Of a DNA stretch of 64,000 nucleotides, positions 25,189-35,058 are shown piece by piece. This DNA is from Cedecea neteri. Lineage in GTDB: Bacteria; Pseudomonadota; Gammaproteobacteria; Enterobacterales; Enterobacteriaceae. The DNA lies in the NCBI RefSeq assembly GCF_000758305.1, contig NZ_CP009458.1, positions 3,720,001-3,784,000 on the forward strand, given 5' to 3'. Below the pieces are notes generated by a model. The model saw only the letters and a program-made list of their open reading frames with translations. It searched no databases and had not been told where the DNA came from. A program made the translations under genes and the position numbers. Each line of letters opens with the position of its first letter. Within the stretch, counting starts at the first letter, position 1.

Positions 25189-26919
25189 ATGAGCACTTTA
25201 TTAACCGCCCAGTCTCTGCACCTCGACACCGCTTTCGGTTCGCTGCTGGAGTCCATCACTTTTACCCTGAAAAAAGGCGACCGTATTGGCCTGATCGGTC
25301 ATAACGGCTGCGGCAAAAGTACCCTGCTGAAACTGCTGGATGGCACCCTTTTGCCCACCAGCGGCTCGGTGACTCGCGCGGCTAGCTGCCTGATGGCAAG
25401 GGTCGAACAGCACCTGCCGGAAAGCCTTAATGCGATGACCATGCTCGATGCCGTGCTGGCGCAAATTGAGGAAAACCAGCGTGATAGCGAACGTTGGCGG
25501 GCAGAAGCTTTGCTGGCAAGCATGGGCTTTAACGAAACGGACTGGCGGCTGACCGCCGGCACGCTGAGCGGCGGGCAGCATACTCGCCTGCTGCTGGCGC
25601 GAGCGCTGATTAGCGAGCCAGACTTGCTGCTGCTGGATGAGCCCAGTAACCACCTGGACTTGCCCACGCTGCTTTGGCTGGAACAGTTCCTGCGCAGCTG
25701 GAGCGGCAGCTTCGTGCTGGTTTCACACGACCGCAGCCTGCTGGATAACGTCACCAACGGCAGTTGGATTTTGCGCGATTGTTCACTGCATTTCTTCGCT
25801 CTGCCGTGTTCTCAGGCACGTAGCGCGCTGGAAGAACGTGACAAGACCGACGCCCACCGCCATCAGGCGGAGCAGAAGGAAATCGACCGCATTACCGCCA
25901 GCGCCAAACGGCTGGCGATTTGGGGCCGGGTCTACGACAACGAAGACCTCTCCCGAAAAGCCAAGCAGATGGAAAAGCGCATCGACCGGCTGAAGGACGA
26001 ACAAACTGAGCTCACGGCGGGCAGCCAGTGGCAGCTTAAGCTGAAAGGCGAAGCGCTGATTGCCGACAGGCTGCTCGAGCTGGAAGCGCTGAAGGTTCGG
26101 CCCGCGCCGGAGTGTGAGCCGCTGTTTACCCTGCCGTTACAAAGGGTGAAAAGCGGCGACCGCGTGGCGGTGATCGGCCGGAACGGCTGCGGCAAGTCTT
26201 CTCTGCTGCGCCTGCTTTGGCAGCAGTACCAGCAGCCGGAACGTGAGGACGCTATTCGCCTGCATCCTCGCGTGCACATGGGGTATTACGACCAGACGCT
26301 ACACCAGCTTAACGACGGTGACTCTCTGCTGGCTGCACTGGAACCGTTTGCCCCGCTCAGCGAACAGGACAGGAAAATGGCGTTAATCAGCGCCGGATTC
26401 CCGTGGCTGCGGCACCAGCAAACCGTCAGTACGCTGAGCGGTGGAGAACGTTCGCGGCTGCTGTTCGTTGGCCTGACGCTGGCCCGCTACTCCCTGCTGA
26501 TGCTGGATGAGCCGACCAACCACCTGGACATGGAAGGCAAAGAGGCGCTGGCGGAAACGCTGCAAACCTTTGAAGGTGGCGTGCTGCTGGTGACCCACGA
26601 CCGCGAGCTGATCGCCAAAGGCTGTAACCGCTTCTGGCTGGTGGATAACGGCGTGTTAAGCGAATGGCACGACCTGGACGCGCTATATGCCCTGCTGACC
26701 GCCGAGGAAACCGGGCAGCTGGTGGCCGAAGCCAAACCAGAGCCATCTGTCATTCAAACTCAGCGCTACAGTGAAAGCGATGCGCTGCTGGAACGGCTTA
26801 TCGAGCTGGAAGAAAAGCTGGCGGAGGACGTGGCGCGTAAGGAAAAGCACCAGAAACCGGCGCTGCAAAAGCAGTGGCGGGCAGAGATTGAGGCGTTAAA
26901 TAAAAAGTTAGCGATTTAA
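25189..26919 (+). CDS. ABC-F family ATPase (ribosome-associated type)
   Basis: A 576-residue soluble protein with two ABC cassettes and no membrane segments. Cassette 1: Walker A GHNGCGKST, signature LSGGQ, Walker B LLLLDEPSNHLD. Cassette 2: GRNGCGKSS, LSGGERSRL, LLMLDEPTNHLD. A charged linker (about 200-300) corresponds to the P-site tRNA-interacting motif, and a C-terminal helical tail follows. ABC-F proteins act on ribosomes in translation control or antibiotic protection. It differs from EttA, Uup, YheS and YbiT in sequence as I recall them. The leader and hairpins upstream recall inducible resistance ABC-F genes. Confidence 0.88.
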   Translation: MSTLLTAQSLHLDTAFGSLLESITFTLKKGDRIGLIGHNGCGKSTLLKLLDGTLLPTSGSVTRAASCLMARVEQHLPESLNAMTMLDAVLAQIEENQRDSERWRAEALLASMGFNETDWRLTAGTLSGGQHTRLLLARALISEPDLLLLDEPSNHLDLPTLLWLEQFLRSWSGSFVLVSHDRSLLDNVTNGSWILRDCSLHFFALPCSQARSALEERDKTDAHRHQAEQKEIDRITASAKRLAIWGRVYDNEDLSRKAKQMEKRIDRLKDEQTELTAGSQWQLKLKGEALIADRLLELEALKVRPAPECEPLFTLPLQRVKSGDRVAVIGRNGCGKSSLLRLLWQQYQQPEREDAIRLHPRVHMGYYDQTLHQLNDGDSLLAALEPFAPLSEQDRKMALISAGFPWLRHQQTVSTLSGGERSRLLFVGLTLARYSLLMLDEPTNHLDMEGKEALAETLQTFEGGVLLVTHDRELIAKGCNRFWLVDNGVLSEWHDLDALYALLTAEETGQLVAEAKPEPSVIQTQRYSESDALLERLIELEEKLAEDVARKEKHQKPALQKQWRAEIEALNKKLAI

Positions 26920-26923
26920 CCGT

Positions 26924-26950
26924 AAAGCCATCCCTCGGGATGGCTTTTTT
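26924..26950 (+). terminator. Terminator of the ABC-F gene
   Basis: Stem AAAGCCATCCC / GGGATGGCTTT followed by a T-run, 5 bp past the ABC-F stop. It abuts the convergent hydrolase stop and may act in both directions. Confidence 0.9.
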
Positions 26951-26951
26951 A

Positions 26952-27710
26952 TTACGCTCTGCACTGTTCGGCCAGCACTCTCGCCAGCCCGGCGGGGTTT
27001 TCCCACGACATGGAATGCCCGGCGCTCGGTACGATGGCAGTTGTCACCCCGGCCTTCTGGAAAGCGGTGAAATCTTCATCCGGCAGCGAAAGCTCACCAA
27101 AAATAAGCGTTTTGGGGATCTTTAGCTGGGCAAAAAGCTGATGCCAGTCCGGCTCTATGCCGCTGACCAGGCTGACTGCTGCGCGCCATACCGCCCTGGG
27201 ATCGCTATTTTGCAGGCTGCCGGACCACGGATTCGCCTCGTTAGCTGCGATGGCTTTTTGGTAACCATGAGCCACAAATTCGTCTTCTGTCTGCGCGGCA
27301 ATCATGCGGCTGTACATTCCACCGCCAGCACGGAAATTGGGCTCCGACACCATCAACCCCGCAATTTTCCCCGGCATGGCGGCGGCGACTTCAATCGCGA
27401 TACTGCCGCCCATGCTATGGCCGTACAAAAAGAAACGATTTAATCCTAAATGCTCCACCAAATCGGCCACCACGTTTGCCTGTTCACGGGTGCTGTAGCC
27501 GTATTCCTGCGGCCTTTCGCTGTAGCCGCTGCCGGGTAAATCGATGAGAATACTGCGGCGGGAACTCCAGGCCGGATCGCTGACGACGCGGGGATATTCA
27601 TAAGAGGAGGCACAGCCGAGGCCGTGAATGAACAGGAGTGGCACACCCCCGCCGGGTAAATCCAGATAGCGCACGCGGCATTGCGCCGTGGCGGAGAAGA
27701 AGTTTTGCAT
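26952..27710 (-). CDS. Alpha/beta hydrolase with a LexA box upstream
   Basis: A 252-residue alpha/beta-hydrolase: oxyanion HGLGCASS (about 31), nucleophile elbow GHSMGG (about 98), acid near GELSLPDED, and catalytic His in SAGHSMSWENP. No signal peptide. The ATG at 27710 gives proper spacing from GGGA; the ATG two codons earlier directly abuts it. A perfect-consensus LexA-type box lies 25 bp upstream, so SOS control is likely. Substrate unknown. Confidence 0.8.
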   Translation of the reverse strand: MQNFFSATAQCRVRYLDLPGGGVPLLFIHGLGCASSYEYPRVVSDPAWSSRRSILIDLPGSGYSERPQEYGYSTREQANVVADLVEHLGLNRFFLYGHSMGGSIAIEVAAAMPGKIAGLMVSEPNFRAGGGMYSRMIAAQTEDEFVAHGYQKAIAANEANPWSGSLQNSDPRAVWRAAVSLVSGIEPDWHQLFAQLKIPKTLIFGELSLPDEDFTAFQKAGVTTAIVPSAGHSMSWENPAGLARVLAEQCRA

Positions 27711-27734
27711 CAACATTCCCTTTTCTTACAATAA

Positions 27735-27750
27735 CTGTGTTTATATACAG
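27735..27750. promoter_or_regulatory. LexA (SOS) box upstream of the hydrolase
   Basis: CTGT-GTTTATAT-ACAG matches the enterobacterial SOS consensus CTGT-N8-ACAG with an AT-rich centre, much like the umuD box in this window. It is 25 bp before the hydrolase start on the minus strand. The site is symmetrical, so a short plus-strand transcript is also possible. Confidence 0.75.
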
Positions 27751-27852
27751 TATACCGTGTTTTCCTGCCACTCCTTTCTCTAAAATGCTCCTGGCCGGCC
27801 TGGCTTTAATAGCTTGCTCCCCTGTCGGCTGGCAAAGGAGCAAGGGCAGAGA

Positions 27853-29190
27853 TTATTTCAGGGGTTCGGGCAGCTTAATCACCCAGAAATCGTTCTGTGA
27901 TTCTGGTTTTTCCAGTGGCTTAAGCTCGATTTTGGTCGCCACTTCCGCACCGTCTTTCAGCAGGTGACCTTTGCCGTCCACCTGATAGTCGTCGGCGTTC
28001 GCCAGCACGGCCTGCAGGCCAAAGTCGTTGTCGTTGATCACGGCAATCGTCTGGTTATCAATCAGCGCCATGCCTTCGGCTTTTTCCTGCTGCCAGCCCA
28101 GCTTGCGCAGGTCGACAATTTCTTTTTTACTCGCCAGCTTGATGCCGCGCGCCTTCAACTGCTCAGCATCATCAAACTCTGGGGCTTTTTCTTTATCGAA
28201 CCCGGCCAGGTCTGTGGCGCCATTCAGGTCAACCACGTAGACCAGATTGCGCATTTGCTTGTTTTTGTCGCCGCCTTGCTCAATCAGCAACAGGCGGTGA
28301 TTATCCAGCGCCACGATGTCGCCAATTTTGGCATCTTTGGCTTTTTTGTAGACGTCCACGTCGATCGGGTAGCCGTACATTTCGGTTTTACCGGTCGCCG
28401 GGTCGAGGCTGACCAGGCGCGTGAACTGCGCGCTGTTTTTGGTTTTGCCGTCAATATCCAGCGTGCTCTGCACCGCCGCAATAATCCGGCCATCCGGCAT
28501 ACGGGTTATGCCTTCGAACCCACGGTTAGGCTGACGCCATTTGACAATATTCGGCAATCCGCCCGCCACGCCCTGTTCACCGTGCTCAGCCTGCGGGCCA
28601 TATTTTTTCAGGATTTTGCCGTCAGCATCGACATGGATGACGAACGGGCCGTACTCATCGCACAACCAGTAACCGCCCTTGCCGTCCGGCGTGATGCCTT
28701 CGGTATCCAGCCCGCGTTTGTCGCTCTTCAACTGCTGCAACGCATCGCTCAGGGCAATTTCATTGGTGGCACCAATTAGCCCTTCCGGCAGCGGCAGCCC
28801 GCTAATGGGCCCCTGCGCATCATGCAGCGGCTTCGCGTCGATAGCTTCGGCTTTGCCGTTGCTCACGCGGATGGTCATCAGCAGCGGCGTGAAATCAGGG
28901 TTGGCAAAAATCTTGGACTCTTTTTTCCCGGCTTTCGGCGAGTCAGCATTGGGACCACGATCCGTCACGGTGGTAAAGATCAGGTCGTCGCCCTGCTTGC
29001 CCATAAAGGTCAGGCCCGAACCTACGCCGACCGGCAGTCCATGAGGGAAGTTAGCGGCATATTCACCTTTATAGGCCACGCTATCCCCTTGCGGAAAGGT
29101 GACAACGTAACGATCAACCTGTGCATCCGCAGCGTAAACAGCCAGAGGGAAAGCGGTACTGCAAAGTAAGGCAAGTGTTTTTAATTTCAT
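27853..29190 (-). CDS. Esterase-like activity of phytase family protein (periplasmic)
   Basis: A 445-residue exported protein: signal peptide KLKTLALLCSTAFPLAVYA, cleaved before ADAQ. The mature part is a beta-propeller-like fold typical of the phytase-like esterase domain (VGSGLTFMGKQGDDLIFTTV, GITPDGKGGYWLCDEYGP, GFEGITRMPDGRIIA). Acidic residues of the calcium-binding kind are frequent. Family activity is poorly known. An inverted repeat CTTGCTCC / GGAGCAAG (27813-27844) follows the stop. Confidence 0.8.
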   Translation of the reverse strand: MKLKTLALLCSTAFPLAVYAADAQVDRYVVTFPQGDSVAYKGEYAANFPHGLPVGVGSGLTFMGKQGDDLIFTTVTDRGPNADSPKAGKKESKIFANPDFTPLLMTIRVSNGKAEAIDAKPLHDAQGPISGLPLPEGLIGATNEIALSDALQQLKSDKRGLDTEGITPDGKGGYWLCDEYGPFVIHVDADGKILKKYGPQAEHGEQGVAGGLPNIVKWRQPNRGFEGITRMPDGRIIAAVQSTLDIDGKTKNSAQFTRLVSLDPATGKTEMYGYPIDVDVYKKAKDAKIGDIVALDNHRLLLIEQGGDKNKQMRNLVYVVDLNGATDLAGFDKEKAPEFDDAEQLKARGIKLASKKEIVDLRKLGWQQEKAEGMALIDNQTIAVINDNDFGLQAVLANADDYQVDGKGHLLKDGAEVATKIELKPLEKPESQNDFWVIKLPEPLK

Positions 29191-29283
29191 GGTTTTTATA
29201 CATATCGGTGGTTGAGGTACCGGAGTTATAAAATAGCCAGATGACAGTAAGATTACACTTTGTGCTCTAAATTTCTCGCCCGG

Positions 29284-29310
29284 TAAATATCCCCTTCGTG
29301 CTGCCGATAA
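29284..29310 (+). promoter_or_regulatory. Sigma-28 (FliA) promoter of the chemoreceptor gene
   Basis: TAAA, 15 bases, then GCCGATAA: an exact match to the class 3 flagellar consensus. It is 76 bp before the chemoreceptor start and on the same strand. It implies a flagellated, chemotactic host. Confidence 0.88.
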
Positions 29311-29385
29311 CCCTACGGCCAGCAGTGTTGAATGCCCTTCAGCGCTGCCTGGGAAAAGAATATTTCACCGACTTAAGGATTTAGT

Positions 29386-30924
29386 ATGTCAGTCAGGCGT
29401 TTTTCGATTTTGGTTTTCAGCACGCTATTACTTATTTTTCTCGCCAGCACGGCCTCCAACATTTGGTCCCTTACCCGCAGCAACCACGCCCTCAATGACG
29501 TCAACAGTGAAATCCGCGTTGTGTTATCCGTGATTGATCCCATTAACCACAGCCGCACCATGCGCGTTCGTGCCATGCAGGCCATTCAGGAGATGGAATC
29601 CGGCAACGCCACGCAGGCTAACCAGAGTCTGGTCGGGGCCAAAGAAGCGCTTGATAAAGCCGACACCAGCTTCCAGGCTTACCAGGAGGCGGCCAAACAG
29701 CCCGGGGAACAAACGCTCGCCGATGAGTATAAAGCCGCCTGGCTCGCCTACCGCGACGGTGGGCTACAGCCCCTGCTGGACGCTGCCAAAGCCAATGACA
29801 AAGTCCGCAGCGCTGAACTGGTCACGGCCACCATCCCGGCGCTCGACCGTGGATTCGAAATCACGCTGGATAAGCTGCTGGCGTTCAGGGAAGAGCACGC
29901 GCACCGGCTCAACGACGACGCGCAGGCCGGTTTTCATTCAAGTTTTGTCGCCATTGGTCTGTTTGCCGCGCTGTTTATTGCGATTCTTGCCGCCGCCTTT
30001 GTTTTGCTGAAAGTGCGCGTCCTTAAAGAGCTGGATACCGCGAAGGCACACTGCGCTGAAATTGCCAACGGCCTGCTGCATCGTTCCATTGATATCAAAT
30101 CCAATGATGAAATTGGCCAGATGATGCACAGCCTCGAGCAAATGCGCCTGTCGCTCACTGAAATTATCCACCAGGTGCGCGAGTCCAGCACCACCGTTGG
30201 TTATGCGTCAGAAGAAATTGCGGCGGGCAATACCGATTTGTCCGCCCGCACCGAAGAACAGGCGGCATCGCTGGGTGAAACGGCGGCCAGCATGGAACAG
30301 CTTACCGTCACGGTTAAACGGACGTCAGAAAGCTCGCATCAGGCCAATACTCTGGCTAACGGTATGCGCGCGGCGGCGAGCGAAGGTCAGCAAATCGTCG
30401 ACCAGGTCATAGGCTCCATGCGCAATATCGAAACCAGTTCCGGCAAAATCGACAGCATTATCTCCATCATTGAAGACATCGCTTTCCAGACCAATATTCT
30501 TGCCCTTAACGCAGCGGTTGAAGCCGCTCGTGCGGGTGAACAAGGCCGAGGTTTTGCGGTGGTTGCAGCCGAGGTGCGCAATCTCGCCCAGCGTTCTTCC
30601 GTGGCGGCAAAAGAAATTAAGGAGCTGATTGAGTTGTCCGGCCAGCAGGTCACCAACGGCAGCGAGCTGGTGAACCGTGCTGGGGAAAGCATGAAGCGTA
30701 TTTCCGCGTCGATTACCCAGGTCACCACGCTGATGGCCGAGATCGCTGTCTCTACCGGCGAGCAAAGCCGCGGTATTGAGCAGATTAATCAGGCTGTGCT
30801 GCAAATGGACGTGGTCACCCAGCAAAATGCCGCGCTGGTTGAGCAGGCTTCCGCTGCCGCGCATTCCCTTAAAGATCAGTCTCACCGGCTCAATGAAGCC
30901 GTCTCGGTGTTTAAACTCGCCTGA
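29386..30924 (+). CDS. Methyl-accepting chemotaxis protein
   Basis: A 512-residue transducer: membrane segment 1 (about 7-28), periplasmic four-helix sensor (about 29-180), membrane segment 2 (SSFVAIGLFAALFIAILAAA, about 185-204), HAMP (about 205-258) and the cytoplasmic hairpin with tip EDIAFQTNILALNAAVEAAR (about 364-383). It ends EAVSVFKL A-type and lacks the NWETF pentapeptide that tethers CheR in Tar/Tsr, so it is a low-abundance-type receptor. Ligand unknown. Expression by FliA is predicted from the upstream promoter. Confidence 0.95.
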   Translation: MSVRRFSILVFSTLLLIFLASTASNIWSLTRSNHALNDVNSEIRVVLSVIDPINHSRTMRVRAMQAIQEMESGNATQANQSLVGAKEALDKADTSFQAYQEAAKQPGEQTLADEYKAAWLAYRDGGLQPLLDAAKANDKVRSAELVTATIPALDRGFEITLDKLLAFREEHAHRLNDDAQAGFHSSFVAIGLFAALFIAILAAAFVLLKVRVLKELDTAKAHCAEIANGLLHRSIDIKSNDEIGQMMHSLEQMRLSLTEIIHQVRESSTTVGYASEEIAAGNTDLSARTEEQAASLGETAASMEQLTVTVKRTSESSHQANTLANGMRAAASEGQQIVDQVIGSMRNIETSSGKIDSIISIIEDIAFQTNILALNAAVEAARAGEQGRGFAVVAAEVRNLAQRSSVAAKEIKELIELSGQQVTNGSELVNRAGESMKRISASITQVTTLMAEIAVSTGEQSRGIEQINQAVLQMDVVTQQNAALVEQASAAAHSLKDQSHRLNEAVSVFKLA

Positions 30925-30933
30925 TAACATTGC

Positions 30934-30966
30934 GGCTACCCCATCGCGCGTTGGGGTAGCCTTTGT
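30934..30966 (+). terminator. Terminator of the chemoreceptor gene
   Basis: Stem GGCTACCCC / GGGGTAGCC with a 10-base loop and a TTTGTT tail, 10 bp after the stop. Confidence 0.8.
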
Positions 30967-31048
30967 TAAGTTTCTGTAGCGATAAAGATTGATCTGCGTC
31001 ACGGTCTGCCGTTAAATACAGTCTCTTGTTACTAGTCTGTTACTCATC

Positions 31049-31966
31049 ATGATCGTTCGCCCGCCTCAACACTGGTTAGCTCGCCTCTTCGTCTGGCACG
31101 GCTCGGTACTGGAAAAAATCTATTCCCGCCTGCTGCTGAATCTGCTGCTTTCTATTAGCGTTATTTTCTTCCTGCCGTGGTATGAAACCCTCGGGATCAA
31201 GCTCACCATTGCGCCGTTTAGCATTCTCGGCGTGGCGATCGCCATTTTCCTCGGGTTCCGCAACAGCGCCTGCTATGCACGCTTTAACGAAGCGCGATTG
31301 CTGTGGGGACAGTTGGCTATCACCTCGCGCTCTTTGCTGCGTGAGGTAAAAACGCTGGCGGGGGATCAGCCTGAGGCGGTGCAGCGGTTTGTGAATTTAC
31401 AGGTTGCCTTCTGCAACAGCCTGCGCATGACGCTACGTAAAAAGCCGCAGCAGGAAATGCTTAGCCGTTACCTGACCCCGCAGGATCTGGCCTGGGTCAG
31501 CGAAAGCCACGCGCCGTGTAACCGCATTTTGATGCTGATGGGAAGCTGGCTGAATCAACAGCGCGAGAATGGTGTGATTTCCGATGTGCTGTGGCGCAGC
31601 CTGGACAATCATCTGAACGAACTGTCGGCCGTGTCCGGCGGCTGCGAACGCATTATGTCTACGCCGATGCCCTTCGCCTACAGCCTGATTCAGCACCGCA
31701 CGGTGTATATCTTCTGCATTATGCTGCCGTTTGCCCTGGTAACCGACCTGCACTACATGACGCCATTTGTTTCCGTGTTTGTGTCATATACCTTTATCTC
31801 TCTGGATTCGCTGGCCGAAGAGCTGGAAGATCCGTTTGGTACCGAGGATAACGACCTGCCGCTGGATGCTATTTGCGTGGCCATTGAACGTGATTTACGG
31901 GACATGAACGATGAGGCGGAGAAACCGGAGGCGCTGAAGCCTAACCGACATTATCGGCTGAGCTAG
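31049..31966 (+). CDS. yneE: Bestrophin-family channel YneE
   Basis: A 305-residue inner-membrane protein closely similar to E. coli YneE (304 residues): IVRP.QHWL at the start, ISVIFFLPWYETLGIK, FSILGVAIAIFLGFRN, HRTVYIFCIMLPFALV.DLHYMTPF and the LAEELEDPFGTE.NDLPLDAIC block that marks bestrophins. Bacterial bestrophins form pentameric ion channels. Single gene with repeat copy 4 after it. Confidence 0.93.
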   Translation: MIVRPPQHWLARLFVWHGSVLEKIYSRLLLNLLLSISVIFFLPWYETLGIKLTIAPFSILGVAIAIFLGFRNSACYARFNEARLLWGQLAITSRSLLREVKTLAGDQPEAVQRFVNLQVAFCNSLRMTLRKKPQQEMLSRYLTPQDLAWVSESHAPCNRILMLMGSWLNQQRENGVISDVLWRSLDNHLNELSAVSGGCERIMSTPMPFAYSLIQHRTVYIFCIMLPFALVTDLHYMTPFVSVFVSYTFISLDSLAEELEDPFGTEDNDLPLDAICVAIERDLRDMNDEAEKPEALKPNRHYRLS

Positions 31967-31971
31967 TTTGC

Positions 31972-32069
31972 CCCTCACCCCGGCCCTCTCCCCGGAAGGG
32001 AGATGAGGAAAACAGAGATTGCCGTTCTTTTATCCCTTCTCCCCCTTGGGGAGAAGGTTATGATGAGGG
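31972..32069. repeat. Intergenic repeat element, copy 4
   Basis: A 98-bp element between the convergent yneE and dbpA stops. Left end CCCTCACCCCGGCCCTCTCC is intact; the right end has drifted (GGGGAGAAGGTTATGATGAG). Confidence 0.8.
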
Positions 32070-32079
32070 GAAAGCTTGT

Positions 32080-33453
<1,374 letters not shown>

Positions 33454-33558
33454 AATGGTCATCTCTTAATAATAACGGGCAGGCGCGTATGCTAGCAGAT
33501 TCGCGTGATTCAGGCGTGAGTTTATCAATTTTGCTGCGTTAGCGAGTGAAACAGTAAA

Positions 33559-33587
33559 AACGGCGCCTTTCGCTAAGGCACCGTTTT
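33559..33587 (-). terminator. Terminator after the DUF1543 gene
   Basis: Stem AACGGcGCCTT / AAGGCaCCGTT with a T-run on both strands, 19 bp after the minus-strand DUF1543 stop and upstream of dbpA. Confidence 0.75.
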
Positions 33588-33605
33588 CCGTAGAGAACAA
33601 GAGCG

Positions 33606-34109
33606 CTATTCGCTAATCGGCAAATAACCCTGCCATTCTGGCCTGAAGCGTTCGCCCTGCTCCGCTTTTTCCAGATGGATAAAATACTCCCCCACGCTTT
33701 CTAACAGCAGGCAGTCATCAACGTCTTTCAGGTTGTCTTTGTGCTGCTGATAGCTTTCGACCAGCAGGCTGGCAATCGCCTTCTCTTTTGCCTGCGCCGG
33801 ATTTTCCGCCACGAAGAAATCAAACTCATGCAGCTCCGCCAGCGTTTTCGGACTGTAGCCGCCGACGTTCACAAAAAAGAGTTTTTGCGTTTGCTCAACA
33901 GGTTTATCCGAAAGGCGAATGTGGTAGCCGTCGGCCCAGTTCAGCTTGCCGTAACCGTCGATATGGATTTTATCTTTGTCACCAAACCAGGCTGCACGTA
34001 ATGCAGGCCATGCGTCCTCTGGTTTCTCCGCAGCCACAAACTGGACGTCATGCACTTCGATATTGGATCTTCCGGCATTGCCGCCCACATAAAAGACGTA
34101 AAGTTCCAT
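33606..34109 (-). CDS. DUF1543 domain protein
   Basis: A 167-residue soluble protein. Two similar halves are visible: LYVFYVGGNAGRSNIEVHDVQFV with a DAWPALRAAWFGD follow-on, and KLFFVNVGGYSPKTLAELHEFDFFV with an AQAKEKA follow-on. This internal duplication is typical of DUF1543. Function unknown. Good GGAG ribosome site. It is divergent from the DUF2000 gene across a 179-bp AT-rich gap. Confidence 0.75.
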   Translation of the reverse strand: MELYVFYVGGNAGRSNIEVHDVQFVAAEKPEDAWPALRAAWFGDKDKIHIDGYGKLNWADGYHIRLSDKPVEQTQKLFFVNVGGYSPKTLAELHEFDFFVAENPAQAKEKAIASLLVESYQQHKDNLKDVDDCLLLESVGEYFIHLEKAEQGERFRPEWQGYLPISE

Positions 34110-34288
34110 CTGTTCTCCTTATTAATCGCTATATAAAATAATATATAACGATTGTCGTTTGAATAATTTTCTCTGTGCCTTAAAGATTGATCGCCAACAG
34201 GAAGGTGGATAAAAAAACGATTACTATGCTTGAGCTTTTCGCCCTAAGCTAAATCAGCAGCAGATGCTTAAACAGACAAGGAGCCAGA

Positions 34289-34708
34289 ATGTTCGAAGAT
34301 AATGATTATAAGCTGTATGTCATCGTGAACCGCAACGCCGACGTCAGCGTGCAAATGAATGCCGTGGGGCACCTGTGCGGCGGTATCATGCTTAAAGTCG
34401 ATAAGCCTGTATTTCATGACTACCCCAACCAGGATAGCGGCTTAAGCGCCTGGATGAACCATTATCCGGTGGTGGTGCTTCAGTCTAAAAACAGTAGCCA
34501 GTTGGGGACGACGCTGGAGAAATGCAGGGAAGAAGGCGTGCTGTATAACTTTTTTACCACCACCATGCTGTCGCATTCTTCTGAGCAACAAATCAAAGAC
34601 ACTCGCGAAACCCCTTTCGCTGAACTCGATTTTGTTGGCATTGCGCTTTACGGCGAAACTGAAAAACTGAAACCGCTGACCAAAAAGTTTTCCGTCTTTA
34701 AAGGTTAA
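34289..34708 (+). CDS. DUF2000 family protein
   Basis: A 139-residue soluble protein with the family pattern: KLYVIVNRNADVSVQMNAVGHLCGG near the start and DFVGIALYGETEKLKPLTKKFSVFK at the end. DUF2000 adopts a peptidyl-tRNA hydrolase 2-like fold, but no activity is established to my knowledge. AAGGAG ribosome site 8 bp before the ATG. Monocistronic by spacing. Confidence 0.75.
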   Translation: MFEDNDYKLYVIVNRNADVSVQMNAVGHLCGGIMLKVDKPVFHDYPNQDSGLSAWMNHYPVVVLQSKNSSQLGTTLEKCREEGVLYNFFTTTMLSHSSEQQIKDTRETPFAELDFVGIALYGETEKLKPLTKKFSVFKG

Positions 34709-34747
34709 ACATTCCGGGTAATGATGCCTCGCGCAGTTACCCAGCCT

Positions 34748-34873
34748 TTACCCTTCGTCTCCGGCGTAAAAATTGATGATGTCATCCTCAAACCAGCAGC
34801 CCACTTTGTAATACATCGCGCAGCCAATCAGAAAACTGGCAATGAGTATTAATGCAGTCAACAATCCTTTCAC
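34748..34873 (-). CDS. Possible small membrane protein
   Basis: A 41-residue ORF starting at GTG, with GGGAG nine bases upstream. It has one hydrophobic segment (GLLTALILIASFLIGCAMYY) and an acidic tail (FEDDIINFYAGDEG). The frame stays open upstream to 34963, but those starts lack ribosome sites. It may be a real small protein; no homologue comes to mind. It lies between DUF2000 and RES genes, antisense to neither. Confidence 0.4.
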   Translation of the reverse strand: MKGLLTALILIASFLIGCAMYYKVGCWFEDDIINFYAGDEG

Positions 34874-35058
34874 TTCGAAACGCTCTCCCATGATTCTGGC
34901 TGTGATATTGACAGGCCGGTTGAAAAAAAGTTCAGCAGCGAAACTATTCTGGCCGTAGCACAATCATCACCGACGCTTCGGGGCTTTGCGATGGCAATTC
35001 TGTCACAACGTTTTGGTTTACTAGGGTTGCCAATTTTCTGAGCAGGCCAGGTACCATT

